Shown: piece after piece, positions 12,260-25,900 of the stretch
How positions within the stretch are numbered: the first letter of the stretch is position 1
Layout of the letters: each line of letters starts with the position of its first letter
Source of the DNA: Arcuatula senhousia
Taxonomy: Eukaryota > Mollusca > Bivalvia > Mytilida > Mytilidae
Length of the DNA stretch: 64,000 nt
Assembly: GCA_963971305.1 (NCBI GenBank)
Contig: OZ020314.1
Span: 992,001-1,056,000, forward strand
Direction of reading: 5' to 3'
Position numbers and translations under genes: made by a program
The notes under the pieces: generated by a model
What the model was told of the DNA's origin: nothing
The model's input: the letters and a program-made list of their open reading frames with translations, nothing else
Databases searched by the model: none

Positions 12260-13245
12260 GAAGCATGTGTCAAAAACCTTTGTCAGTCCACCATGGGCTG
12301 CATGTGTCCAGAGCAATAGAGCTATCCATGTTGGGCCTAAAACGTACAGGGGTCGTATCATGCTGCGCTTGGCGAAGCTTTTTATTATGATTATAGCAAG
12401 AAAATGCTTAACGTTAGAAGTTTAAGAAAAACATAATTTAAACTTTCAAAAATGATGCCTGTTTTGGCAGGAAATTAAGTTTGTCACTAAAATAAGCAGC
12501 TAATAATGAACTATTTATGTTATTGAATAACATTACCTTGAAGAGAAACATTTGCTCTTTCTTCTGATGTTCAAAACGTATTTTTAGCAGTATTATTAAA
12601 GTTTTGAAATAAACATGCATTGAAGACATTGAAAGTCCACCAGAGAATGCATATGTGTCAAAAAAGCTTTGGGAGTCTAGCATGGGCTGCATGTGTCAAA
12701 AGCATTTGACAATCAATATTGGGCCTCCATTATGTTCAGGGTTCAACATGTTGCGGTTGTATAATGCTGTGCTAAACGTATAAAATTAAGATTTAATTTT
12801 GTGACACATTTACTGTTAGGGACCAAAAGGGACTAAAAATGAAAGGTAGCATATATCCTTAATTAGGGGCCAAAAGGGTGAATATTTTTGTTGATCTGTA
12901 ATTTATTTTTGATCTGCTTTTGAAAAAAAATGAATTCCTTGTGACAGAGTGAAATGTGGGTGGTAGGTCCACCATGGGCTGCATGTGTCAAAATAACTTT
13001 GTCAGTCCACCATAAGCTGCATGTGTCAAAATAACTTTGACAGTCCACCAAAGGCTGCATGTGTCAAAAAAACTTTGTCAGTCCACCATGGGCTGCATGT
13101 GTCAAAAAGTCTTTGTCAGTCTATCAAAGGCTGTGCATGTCAAAAAAATTTTGTCAGTCCACCAAAGGCTGCATGTGTCCAGAGCAATTGACTATCAATA
13201 TTGGGCCTAAAATGTACGTCATGGTTAAACATGTTGCAGTCATAC
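12260..13245. repeat. 38-bp tandem repeat and satellites around a caccatgggctgcatg motif
   Basis: About six tandem copies of a 38-bp unit at 12967-13190 (tccaccatgggctgcatgtg). Single copies embedded in similar context are near 12285 and 12670, each followed by an atattgggcctaaaa-like block. This suggests three related larger units of which one amplified its 38-bp core. Short ORFs here (CVKKSLS-like peptides) are repeat artefacts. Confidence 0.7.
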
Positions 13246-13345
13246 GGGGCATTCGAGTGTCAAAAGTCTGCATGGGCAACGACAAAACCGGTAAACATAA
13301 ACAAGAAGAGCACGAGGAAACACAAAACACAAAATCAACCGAATA
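13240..13345 (-). mobile_element. Penelope-like 3' fragment (degenerate)
   Basis: Carries gagtgtcaaaagtctgc, aacgacaaaaccggtaaac and the following A-rich tract of the recurrent 3' end, in minus orientation. It stands next to a plus-strand RT fragment, so two pieces were rearranged. Confidence 0.55.
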
Positions 13346-13367
13346 GAAATCAAACTCTAAGTTCAAC

Positions 13368-13735
13368 TACAGAGCTGTCCGTCCATTTAACTAAAATCTT
13401 GTCTGCTGTCAAAGAAGGTCAACACGCATACTGCGACCCTATTTATAATCGTAGTGGAACCAACCATATATGGATTTTGAAGAACTCAAAAGATTTGTTA
13501 GATTATTTTAAATCTAGATCATTTTCTGAGGTTCACTCTTTGAAAACGTTCAATTTTTCAACTTTATACACTACCTTGCCACACGAAAAACTAAAACGTC
13601 GCTTGAAAAAACTTCTCGAAAAAGCCTTTTCAAACTCTAGGAATTTTGTTGCTTTGGGTTATAAATCTACATTATTTTCCAAAACATCTCTCAAAGATAA
13701 AATGTCAGGAAGAGTAAGTGGTTCCTGCCTGCTCT
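13368..13735 (+). pseudogene. Penelope-like RT internal fragment just upstream of gene 1
   Basis: Open frame reading LSVHLTKILSAVK, IWILKNSKDLLDYF, FNFSTLYTTLPHEKL and ending near SKTSLKDKM. It corresponds to the middle of the RT at 43668-44450 (FDFSTLYTSIPHEQL). The first catalytic Asp of F-D-F-S reads Asn, so it is inactive. It lies about 155 bp before the gene 1 start codon and may have supplied or displaced promoter sequence. Confidence 0.65.
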
Positions 13736-13890
13736 TAATATTAGATTATAATTTATTAAATAGTGAATAGTCATAGGTATTACTTTCATTTAATATGTTG
13801 AATGAATTTTACCAAGAAGCAAAACACATTTATTATTTGAATGCATTTTAATTAAATAAAATCTTCATTGTCAGGAATATTCCTGTTATA

Positions 13891-13987
13891 ATGGCAACAG
13901 ATCATAAAAGGAAATCATCAGCAGAAAATGAGGATAGTCCTCCATCAAAACAGCCCAGAGTCCTCAGTGTTGGTACAAATACCTCAG
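13891..13987 (+). CDS. Gene 1 exon 1: basic N-terminus, possible nuclear localisation signal
   Basis: The ATG at 13891 opens 32 codons plus one base before a cag|gtcagt donor. The exon ends in phase 1, exactly what the Ig exon at 17864 needs. The peptide begins MATDHKRKSS and ends SVGTNTS. Basic clusters KRK and KQPR, separated by a Ser/Glu/Pro linker, resemble a bipartite nuclear localisation signal (inferred). It is not a signal peptide. The ending resembles SVGTDTS at the end of the exon at 51621-52383, which supports both as equivalent first exons of two paralogues. A splice acceptor at 13873-13874 suggests the ATG follows a short 5'UTR piece. No promoter could be identified. Alternative: part of an unrelated short ORF. 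Confidence 0.55.
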
Positions 13988-16900
13988 GTCAGTAATACTA
14001 TTTTATTTTATATTCTATGGAGTTTAGATCAAAATGTTAAACTGGCATATGATTTTTATGCCCCATATGTACAAAAGGGTTATGTTCGACCGTCGATCCC
14101 AAATGTTGAGAGATGAGGCATCATTATGTCCATGATGTCTTCCGGACATATTTTTGTTTCAACTTAAATTTACAAGTATTTAGTGTTAAGTATTGGTAAG
14201 AAATTTTATGGAACAGCCAGGGAATTCAGGATTTAAACCAATAAAACTGTTACAAAACTGTTATTTGGATTTTTGATTGGTTAAAAAACATGGCTGCCAT
14301 GGTTGAAAAGAGAACATAGGGGTACAATCTGTTTTTATGCCCTGCCAACTTTGTCTGTTCGTCCATTCTTCCGTCCGTCACACTTTATTTTCTGCACTTT
14401 TTTCGACATCCTTGCATACATGTATATTTAAAAGATTCTTAGTATGTGAGTCAACCATGATGAGTTACAGGTCATGTTTGAGTTTCGTTTGAGTCAAAAT
14501 GTCATTTATTTTATCTGCAAGCGGGGCATGAGTGTCATCTTCAGATCTTGACACATTTCCTTATTTGCAAAAAACTCAAAATCCGTCACAGATAAAAAAA
14601 AATTCTGGCATAAAAAAAAGTGAAGAGCACCTCAAGATCTCTCTTCCATGCAATTTTGAAGAAGATCCAACTACCCATGTAGGAGTTATTGCCCTTTTTC
14701 CTCATTTTTTCCAAATTTTACACTTTTTCAGCTTACTATTTGAGAAATTTAAATTGCATATTGTTAAGCACATAGAGATCTACAACATGTACAAAAATGT
14801 TACAGAATTAATGATGAAGGACCGTCCCTTTTAGTCAAAATTGACCATTTTAACCACCTTTCCTAATTGTATTGCAAACTGTAAAAGGTAGATAAAAAGT
14901 TTTAATTACAATATTGCCTAGCTAGTTTGATGGGAGACATATTGTTTTTGTCCTGTCCGTCCATCTGTTTGTCACAAAGTTTGTTAACACAACTCCTCTG
15001 AAACTACTGAACTGATTTCAACAAAACTTGGTATGTAGGAAGGAAACCATAAGGTGTCATGCATTTGATCAGGAAATTTTTATCCTCCAATTTTTGTGGG
15101 AGTAATGGCCCTTTGAACTTAGAAATTTGGTGAAAATTCTCATCTATCATCTTGTCAGTACAATCTGCTGGAACTACTGAACTGATTACAAGGAAACTTG
15201 ATATGTAAGAAAGACACCATATGTAGTTGTGCATATTACCAAGAAATTTTGATTGTCACTTTTTCGTGGGAGTTATGACCCTTTGAACTTAGTAATTTGC
15301 TTTAAGACTTCATTGATCATCTTGTCAGTGCAACTCGGGTGGCATCTAAAACAACTGAACTGATTTCAAAGAAACTTGATATGTAGGAAATACAAATGAC
15401 AACAAAGTTCCAGACAATAAATTTTGCTACGCCTGACGCGTGTTTCGTCTATTCAAGACTCATCAGAGGCGCTCTACCAAAAATATTGAAAATGCCAAAC
15501 ACTATAGGATTATGTAGAGCATAGAACATTAAACCAAAAATATCAAACTGGGAAACCAAATTATTACTAAGATGATCAACCTATGTCTGGGGTAGGAAGA
15601 GCCTTAGGGTTTAGACAATTTCATAATTTAAACGGGTAATTTAAAGCTTTGATGTGTTCTCCAACACAAAAGTGTTGGTGCCGGAGCGGGCTAACCTCGG
15701 GGAATTAAAACTCCACCAGCAGTGCTAACCTTCACGTGTGTTCGAAATACAAATGACAACAAAGTTCCAGACAATAAATTTTGCTACGCCTGACGCGCGT
15801 TTCGTCTATTCAAGACTCATCAGAGGCGCTCTACCAAAAATATTGAAAATGCCAAACACTATAGGATTATGAAGAGCATAGAACATTAAACCAAAAATAT
15901 CAAACTGGGAAACCAAATTATTACTAAGATGATCAACCTATGTCTGGGTTAGGAAGAGCCTTAGGGTTTAGACAACTTTGAAATTTAAAGGGTAATTTAA
16001 AGCTTTGATGTGTTCTCCAACACAAAAGTGTTGGTGCCGGAGCGGGCTAACCTCGGGGAATTAAAACTCCACCAGCAGTGCTAACCTTCACGTGTGTTCG
16101 AAATACAAATGACAACAAAGTTCCAGACAATAAAGTTAAAGACACCATATGTAGTTGTGCATATTACCAGGAATTTTTTATCCTCAAATTTTTGTAGGAG
16201 TTATGGCCCTTTGAACTTAGAAATTTGCTGAAAATCCTCTTTAATAATCTAGTCAGGGCAACTCCTCTGAAACTTTTTTTCCTCCAATTTTTGTGGGAGT
16301 TTGGCCTTTTGAACTAAGAAATTTGCTGAAAATCCTCATTTAACATCTTGTCAGTACAACTCGTCTGAAACTACTGAACCAATTTCAACTAAATTTGGTA
16401 TGCAGGAAGGACACCACATGTAATTGTCACTGTGCATGAAGCAAAGGTGTACCAAAGGGGTAATCAGTATCATAAAACCGTGAAGACAAAGACAAAACCG
16501 GCAGACAAAAAATCATCACAACAAAACAAACCATATAACAACATAAAACACACACACATAACAACAAAACTGCATTCAGCAACGCGAACACAAGTCGAAA
16601 CGAGAGTGAACTCAGGTGCTCCGGAAGAGTAAGCAGTTCCTGCTTGCTATAGCACACCCGTCACGTTGCCAAAGATCGATTAAGTGTTGGTCAAATCCGG
16701 AAAGGATGACATCACAAAACTCTATGTCAAACCAACATCTGTGCTCATCTGAGAGATAGAAATCCCGTATTTGCATACAAGCACATGATGTCGTCCGTAA
16801 AATTTCTTGAGTGATGACAACAACCTTGGAGCAACGTACCCCTGTGTTAACAATTTGCTTGTCAGCCGTGTAGCTCTATCAAGGAAGTCGTTGTACTCCC

Positions 16901-19900
16901 CACATGCTCTGGAATAACGAATCAATTGTGATACGTAAACTCCATATGCTGGAGCGGACGGAATGTTGCTACACAGAAAGGGAAAGTTAACTATTGGAAA
17001 GTTGAAGTCATCACGTTTGTCATAGAGCTTTGTACAAAGCCTTCCTTGTGTGTCAATTTCGAGAAATAGATCCAAATATGAAGCAGACCTCCTAGAAACC
17101 TCCTAGACACCATATTACCAGGAAATTTTGGTCCCCACATTTTTGTGGAGTTATTTAACCTTTGGAACTTAGAAAAAATTTGGGGAAGGGTGGAGACATT
17201 GTTATCAGTCAGGGGACTGACACATTCAAGTCAGAAATCATTTGACTTAATAAAGTAAAAAAAGTTTAGAGTTGTAGCAGTCATTTTGTAGAAATGACAC
17301 ATTTAAGTCAAAAAAGTTCAGCTAGACCTGTTAAAGTCAAAAAGTTTTGATCCAACATGTTCAAAGGAGTCCTTTAATTTTAATATGATCAGTATTCTCA
17401 ATAATTTTCTGCTCTCACCTTTTAAAAATAATATTTTGTTTCCTTGGACATTGTTGGTATTTATGACACTTGTTCATTTAAAAGTAAGTAATATTTTTCA
17501 TATTAAATTATGGTGTCCGATTTTTTAGAGAGTAGTGATTATTTTTCTATTCAATGTGAATGAAAAATACTATTCATTCCAGGTGAAAATGTTTTGGCGC
17601 TTGACCTCATTGGCAGGGTGTGTGACTTTTCATGCATGTAAATTATATGACTTCAAGAAGTCAGAAAATGTTTTATACATATTTATCATGTTTATATTAC
17701 TGACTTGTATAAGTCGGATGAAAAAGGAAGACAACTCTTTTTTGCACTATAAATGACTTCTATAGGTCAGAAAAGAATTGACTTGCTAATGACTGGTTAT
17801 TGCAGGCAAAAACAAATGTTTATTATTTAATTCATCTAATCACATGTTTTTCCACATTTTTAGAACCAATACAAGTAACAATATTAACTGAAGACACCAA
17901 AGTCTTACAGGGAAGCTCACTAATCCTGACCTGTACTTTTAATGGAGATTCTTCACCTTCAGCTGTTCTATGGACCAGATCTAATAGGGGGCCTGAGGAG
18001 GACGTTCAGCTGACTCCAGACAAATATAGTGGTGGTACTGTAGATAATCCCTCTCTGACTGTCCATCATGTTAAAGCTGAAGACTCTGGAGTGTATGTCT
18101 GTAAATTAACATTTGATGGTGACCAAGTCTCCAGCAACCCACTGACAATAAATGTTGGTAGGTTTAAAACTTTGTATTAAGTTCATTGAAACATGGTATT
18201 CTTACTTATTGGCTGTTGTTTAAAACTTTTTGTAAGACTTTTGTGGAAATTACATGTAGCAAAGAGGTACCGATGGGTTATTTGAGTGTCCGAAAGGACA
18301 ATGATAAAACCAGTAAAGATAAACGAAAACCACAAACCATTTAAAAACACAAACATTGACAAATCAACAATGTGAACTCAAGTCGTAACAAGAGTTTACT
18401 CAGGTGCTCCAGAAGAGTAAGCAGTTCTTGCTTGCTCTAGTACACCTGTCAAACTGCCAATGGTCACTTAGATGTGTCAAATCTGGTAAATGAAGACAAG
18501 ATAAAATGTATGACAAAACAGCATCTGCACTCATCTGAGAAATAGAAATCCAATATTTGTTTATGAGCACATGAAGTCTCCCAAAAAATTTCTTTGATGA
18601 ACCTAACCTTGTGTTAGCAATTTTTGATGTGATGCTCTGCCAAGGAAACTGATGTCTCTCGCAAGTCCGTAACCCAGATAATCCTGTCCTTTTTGTTAGC
18701 TCACCTGACCTGAAGGGTCATGTGATCTATTGCCATCACTTGGCGTCTGTCGTCTGTCCGCAGTTGGTCGTACTTTAGTTTTTTTCAAACAACTTCTTCT
18801 CTGAAACTGCTTGGCCAAATGCAGCGAAACTTGTTATGGTTGTTCTTTAGGGTATTGTACAAAAAGTTTGCGTTGGGATTTTTGATATGTCATGTGTATG
18901 TCAAAAAATATGGCCACTGTTACTAAAAATAGAACAGGGGGTCAAATATAGTTTTTTGCAAATAACTCAAAAACAGTCACAGATATCAAAATTCTGGCAT
19001 GTAAAAGTGATCAGCACCTCAAGATCTACCTGCCCAGAAGTTTTCAAAAAGATCCAACAACCGATGTAGGAGTTATTGCCCTTTTTCTGGATTTTTTCAA
19101 AATTTTGCAGTTATTTAGCCCTATATCTTGAAAACTTTAAAAGCTATTTCAAAAATTCAAATTGCATATAATTAAGCACATCAAGATCTACATTTCATGT
19201 AATTAGGTCAAAGCTGTAGGACCATTCCTTTTAGGAGTTATTTCCCTAAAAAATTCAAAATTTACCATTTTTCATTACTTCTCCCTGAATTTCAAAGATT
19301 AACTTGTCTTAACTAACCCTAACTTGTCTTCACATGGTCTATATACTCAGTGCTGGATTTGGCTTCCTTGTTCGAACGTTCCAATGTTTTGGTTAAAATG
19401 CTAATGATGAGAGGTTACTCCTTGAAATATCGATACATAGCATATCCAAATTAACCGTTTATACCCGCGTTTTGTTATTTGTAATTTTATATCAGGACTT
19501 AATACCTTTCCAAATTAAAGAGTCCAAATTGGTATGGAGTGTTCTCAGTTTGTACAACTTCATTGGTCATCTAATATTAATTATTCAATCTTACCACATG
19601 TTTTCACATTTTCAGAACCAATAAACGTAACAATATCATCTGAGGAGACCACAGTCTTACAGGGAAGTTCACTGATCCTGACCTGTACTTTTAATGGAGA
19701 GTCTACACCTTCAGCTGTTCTATGGACCAGATATCGAGAATCTGGGGAGGACATTCAGCTGACTACAGACAAATATAGTGGTGGTATTGTAGATAATCCC
19801 TCTCTGACTGTCCATCATGTAAAAGCTGAAGACTCTGGAGTGTATGTCTGTAAATTAACATTTGAGGGTGACCAAGTCTCCAGCAACCCACTGACAATCA

Positions 19901-22900
19901 ATGTTGGTAGGTTTACTTTGTATTAAGTTCATTGAACCATACAGTATTTTTACAAAAGGCTGCAGTTTAAACTTTTTGTTAGGCTTTTGTGGAAATTACA
20001 TGAAGCAAAGAGGCACTGATGGGTTGTTTGAGTGTCAAAGGTCTGAAACTTGCAGTGTTGTCCATCCATCCCAAATAAATGTAGCAAGATGGGTTTTATT
20101 GTCCCCTGCCGCAACGCGTCGGAAGGACTTAGTAATACCCTTGCAGAAATGCAACAGGATATCTTGTGATAACTTGAGATTTTCATGAGATATCTTGATA
20201 AAACATCTCAAGATAATCACAGGATATCTTGATCTGTTTGGTCAGGATATTTCAGGATGTTATTGGAACAGGATTTTTCAGGATAAATATCCTGACAGGA
20301 AATGGACCAGGATTTTTATCTCAGGATCAGGATTAATAATGCCAGGATAATCCTGATATTTATCCTGAAAAATCCTGTTCCAATAACATCCTGAAATATC
20401 CTGACCAAACAGATATCTCATGATTATCTTGAAGCCAGGATAATCATGAGATAATTATCCTGAAGCCAGGATAATCATGAGATATCTGAGATTTCCTGAC
20501 ATCAAGATTTGCATATTTCTTTATTTGCTGTCAATTTTTATAGGATTATATTGGCTTAATGACATAATTCCAAAGTTTTAAATTTCATCATTTTTAATCA
20601 TCTCGTTTGTGTCTCTTCTTTAGGTAGATGTTTCATTTTGACAAGTTTTCAGTCTGTCCTTCATCATGTGTGAAGTTGAGTTAAAAGTTGCATCAAATCT
20701 TTCCATCAGAAGGACTGAAAATAAAAAATAAGCATGATTAAGAAACATATAAAAGATGGTAGTATTTTTGAATTGAATGTTTTATCATTTTTGAGAATCA
20801 GGAATAAATTTTGCTTCTTAATTACCACATTCTGCCCCCAAGAATGATCCCTGCAATGATTAGTGGTTGTTATTTTACAACTCTTGTTGGTGATCAAAGA
20901 GCTTTAATACATTTCACATTTGTTAAAATTTTTGCCATCTTCAAAAAAATGTACAAATTACACATGAAACCTTTACGAGTAGTTATACAAATAAAATGCA
21001 AATACATATTTCTGTATAGGATAAGCCCGTATTCTTTATTATGACTTACATTCAATCTTTCTTTTTTCAGGGTCTAAACCAAGTTTTGTACTTTTCTTGT
21101 TGTTTGCCATTATGACACTTCTTGTTGACGTCAATGTTTTCTTAACAGGAATGAAAGCACATCACTTGCCCCTTTTCCGGTTGCAATTCCCAGCTCTCAA
21201 CTTATTCTGTAACATGCACACATGTAGCATACATTAACCTAAAACATATAAAATTCTATTAAGTAATCTGATTCAAAAACCTAATTAAAATCTATTGTAA
21301 GATCCACAGCAGTGACCCTCCATTGTAAGAGAGTTTAATTATCTGTTGAAAATGTGAATGTAACCTAATGGCTACTTTCATGATAAATCAATTCAGTGAA
21401 ATTAAGGATTAAGTGTCAAGTTGCTTTACATATTGCATGTACATAAGGGAGTCATAAACATGTGGTTTCAATTTTGACCTGAATAAATAGGTCACATTTT
21501 TGTGTACAGGTTTACAAAGAAAATGAAATTGTTTGAGTCCTAATAATGTAATAATCTGACAGTGATAAAGCTTACAAAAATAATGAGTCAATGAAAAACA
21601 ACAAACATTATTTTATAATAAGTAAAATCAATCTTAACATACTTTAGAAAGAACTTACCAATTAGTTGAGCAGCTCAGGATGAAGAGTCTATTATTTCAT
21701 TCCATTTCATGTAATTTATAGGTTTATGTGTAAAATGGTTTCACAAATAATTTCTATGTGATTACACAAATGTGCACTTACACATGTATGGTTTTATCTT
21801 CCTTATAATCCATCAGAAACCCACATTTTCTAACATTTTCAAGTAACATCAAAACAATTTACAAAGCTCTTTGTCAGGAACAACCTTGACATACAATGTA
21901 ACAGATTTGAATTGGGCCAATGGTGGCACCTGATAAGATTTTCAAATACTGTAAGGTCACTTGAGGGATACACAGAATAAACATTTACAATAATATTTCA
22001 CTTTTAACTACAAAATTAATTTACCATGTTTCATCAAACATATTTTTTCCTTATTTAAAAAACTTATATTTCATAATATAATAAAACAAAATTTTTTTAA
22101 TACATGTATTTTTTACAATGAAGATTTCCTATCCCCATTTCTCCCTCTTCTTATCATGTTACACTTAAACAAAGAACAATTCTTGATATATCTTGGAACC
22201 AGGAATTTAGAAAATCACTGTATGTAGATAATGTAAGAAAAGATTCCTGAACTATCTTGACTTCAGGACTTTAGAAAATCACTGTATGTAGATATTGTAA
22301 GAAAAGATTCCTGAAATATCTTGACTTCAGGACTTTATATTGACTTAAATCCTGAAGTCATTCAGCTCTAAGTAAAATTCCTGGCTTATCCTGATAGCAT
22401 CCTGATCCTGATCTCAAGATATCTCTGGATACAATTTTCCAAAAAATGGCCACCAAGATAAAACAGGAGGTCTCATGATAATCATGAGATATCTTGATAC
22501 ATCCTGACACACCAGGATCCATTTCTGCAAGGGTCAGGTCTCCGTCCGTCCGTCTGTCACATTTTTTGTGGGTGCAACTCCTCGGACACTACTGAACAGA
22601 TGTTGCTGAAACTTTACACACTGATAGGGTACTATTAGTAAGTGATCATCCCATATTTGAAATTTTCAAAATGGCCGCCGTTTTCATGGAAACAGGGAAG
22701 AAAGGTAAAAATATAGGACATTCAATATCTCGGTTACCTAAGTGCACAGGGTTCTGAAATTTTGTAGGCTGATAGACATGATAGAGTAAAATGAACTCTA
22801 TAATAATACGAAAAAAAATTTTGAAGCGATATTTACGGTTTTTGAGTTATTTAATATGAATTTGTGATTTTTCAGTCTGAAAAATGGGACATTGTCAAAC

Positions 22901-25900
22901 ATTTTTGTGGGTGCAACTCCTTGGATACTACTGAATGGATGTTGCTGCAACTTTACACACTGATAGGGCACTATAAGTAGATGATCATCCCATATTTGAA
23001 AATTTCAAAATGGCCACCGTTTCCATGGAAACAGAGAAGAAAGGTCAAAATATAGGACATCCAATATCTCGGTTACCTAGGTGCACAGGGTAATTGACAT
23101 ACCACACAACTATCATGCGACAACTGGGGACACTTGACTACGCATAGCAATCTTGTGTCTTGGGGGCATATTCATTTAAGTAAAAAAAAACTATTTAGAT
23201 TTCCACTTGTTGATGCTGGCTGTGTTGTGTATACCTATGTCATTATTTTCTTTAAGTCATGTATGATTAAGATTAATATTGTTCAAACCAATCAGCCATC
23301 ATTTGGTGTCCAGCATCTGACGACCCTCGGTTCATAAACTTTTTCAAATATAAAATCATCTGACACCAAAGAAGTAACAAAAATGGTACAGTTGAATATT
23401 AGCATATATGTGGTACAAAACTGTCCTTTAGATTTTTATTTGATTTGTCAAAATATGGCTAAAAATTTAAGATCCGTCAAATTGCAGATATTTTAAAACG
23501 TTTTATGTATAAATTCCAATCTTTTATTTAAAGTGGTAGTACATGTATGAGTTTTATTTTGTCGAAGTCATATTTGATTATATGAAGTTCTTATAGGTCT
23601 TTACACTTTTATTTTAGATACAACAAGTGCTGTTTTATCTGAGGAAACAAACTATTTACGGATATACCTTTTGTGTTTGAACATTGGCACAGATTCTGTC
23701 CGCCATTATTTTGATAGCCATGTGCCACCATCTTCATTACATGGCCATCTAAGCACACATGAACACAACTTAAGATATACACAACCAATGAAATGTAACA
23801 AGGACCAGCTTAACTTACTCTTCCCAGGTAAATACATTAAATCAAATGTTAGTGGAATTTTAGATCAATTGAAGCCTCCTTATATCTAACATTTTTATAT
23901 TCCCCGCAAAGAAAATTTGGGGGTGGTATATAGGAATTACTCTGTCTGTCTATTTGTCCGTCCATCCATCCATCCGTCTCTAGATTAATTTCCTTCACAG
24001 ATTTCTCAGCAACTACATGACCCAGAGGTCTGATATTTTGCATATAGCTTTATCCTATAGTGCCGTGTGGTGTATAACAATTTTATGCTCCTAGGTCAAG
24101 CACATCTTGTTTACCACATACTTAGGTTTTTACACATATGGAATAGAAACGATTACAGATATAGAAAAGCTTTTTCGTGCTCAAAAATACATGTTAAGAG
24201 CCTTTACAAAAGTATCCAATAGATCGAAGGGATTCCGCCTTTTAGTTTTGGGCTCATAAAATGTAAAACTGTTAACTTGCAGATTACGAAAAAAAAAAAT
24301 GCTGGCTAAAATGTTCAACTTCAGAAGCTTCACAAACCTCTCCCTTCATTTTACTTGAGTCTAATAGACTTTCTACGTACATGACAAATTGTCAACTAGC
24401 AAATCTTTTAAAGTTTCTGCTCTGCCAAATGAAGATTTACAATTTGAACACACAAAGAAAATAGAAATATCTGATATCATTATGTTTTGTAGCTAAACCA
24501 ATGTTGCCTGTGTCATCGACATTTGATTTCTCACTTCTCTATAAGTTGATCAGAAATACATTGATAGTGCCACTACCAGCTCGGGGTTGGGGATTCCCTC
24601 CACAGGCCAGTGATATATCAGATGAAGATGATGTGGAGCGTATCAGAAAGTATAGGAATCTCCTAGCTCATATTGAGCATTGCAAAATAGAGCAGAGTGT
24701 CTTCAGTACCATGTGGACTGAGCTCAGCCAGGTAAGTAACTAGTACAAATCAAAGTGCTAAAGTGTTTAAAGGCAAGCGAAATATATAAGTACTTTAGAA
24801 GATTTATTCTCTATTGAAGTTTATTGTTCAAATATTTGCAAAATAATTGGTGAGCGAAGAAGGGATGGTTAAATGCAGATGCTCTCAACGTTAATGAAGA
24901 CAATACAAAAATGGAATCGATTGAAACATCCCTTCGATTAAGATGGACTTGTCCCATTGATGTGTATTGTGTATTAATTTTTATGAATGAACCCAACTGA
25001 ATGATCAATCCTTGCATTGACCAATCAAATAAGAGAAATATTTGTACTAACCAATGAAGTAATAGATGAATACATAATGTATATTCTATCTCCTCTAACT
25101 TAATAGTTCGTCAAGTAAAATGCAAAGGAATAAATAAAACTTGTGCCGGTCATATAAAATGCAAATAAAACTAGAGATTTATAAAAGTGTGTTTCATGTT
25201 AACAAATATTGAAAAGTAATATAGAAAATAAAGCTTTTTGCCAGACTGGATGCAGGAAAATCACTCCGTCTAGACTGAAAAAAAAACATGAAAATCATCA
25301 CTACTCTATAGACTTGATAAGGCTTCCCTGCGCTTGCCAAAAAATTGAAGCATTCAAGGTGTCACCGCGTAGTCCGTGCACCACCCTAGGCGGAAGCTAG
25401 GTTTAGCAGTGAAAAGACCCACAGGACAAAGTGGGCATGGGGTGGCATTCTAATATCAGACAAAACAACAAGTTTTAACAATTTATATAAACACAATTCA
25501 ATATTAAAAACAATAACAAAAATAATTCAAAGTTGAAGATTTCACAAAGTCCAAAGTTTAGAATTTCACAATTAAATTTGATTCAAAGTCTAAATGAAAT
25601 ATTTAAAAGTCCAAAGAATAAAAGTTAGCACAGTTTCGAAAATCCAATGAATTTGAGTTGAATGCTGCTGCGGTGGCGGGTTGGTCCAGTCTTGTTCATG
25701 TCCTGAAGTGGCGACTTGTTCAGTTTGATGCTCACTCTTTGTCAGCAGCCAGAACGTCTGACTGTTCAGCTGTTTTAACCTATGAAAAAGTGATGAGAAT
25801 TTGAAATGAATTTATAAAACTGACATTTATGATGCAATGAAGACCTTACACATAATAAAAATATGGGTTACCATGCAAAAATGTTTGCCTCATTTTGATG

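Larger units (their letters stand above)
15387..16134 (-). repeat. Second retrozyme: tandem dimer, 357-bp period, minus strand
   Basis: Two nearly identical units begin with gaaatacaaatgac at 15387 and 15744, and a third partial copy starts at 16100 and stops after about 35 bp. Each full unit contains a minus-strand hammerhead. The predicted monomer, from cleavage site to cleavage site, covers 15435-15791 (357 nt). Each unit also holds a GC-richer block (tgccggagcgggctaacc). The dimer sits inside another interspersed repeat that resumes at about 16137 (gacaccatatgtag), so it is a nested insertion, and it lies in intron 1 of gene 1 antisense to the gene. Confidence 0.8.

Noticed and set aside
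13201..13770. Single 189-residue gene
   Set aside because: The N-terminal part is repeat and a minus-strand retroelement 3' end read in the wrong sense; only the RT-like part from 13368 is meaningful.
17200..17795. MITE of the cagtca type
   Set aside because: Only about 6 bp of terminal inversion and no target duplication; kept as a low-confidence repeat, not claimed as a mobile element.
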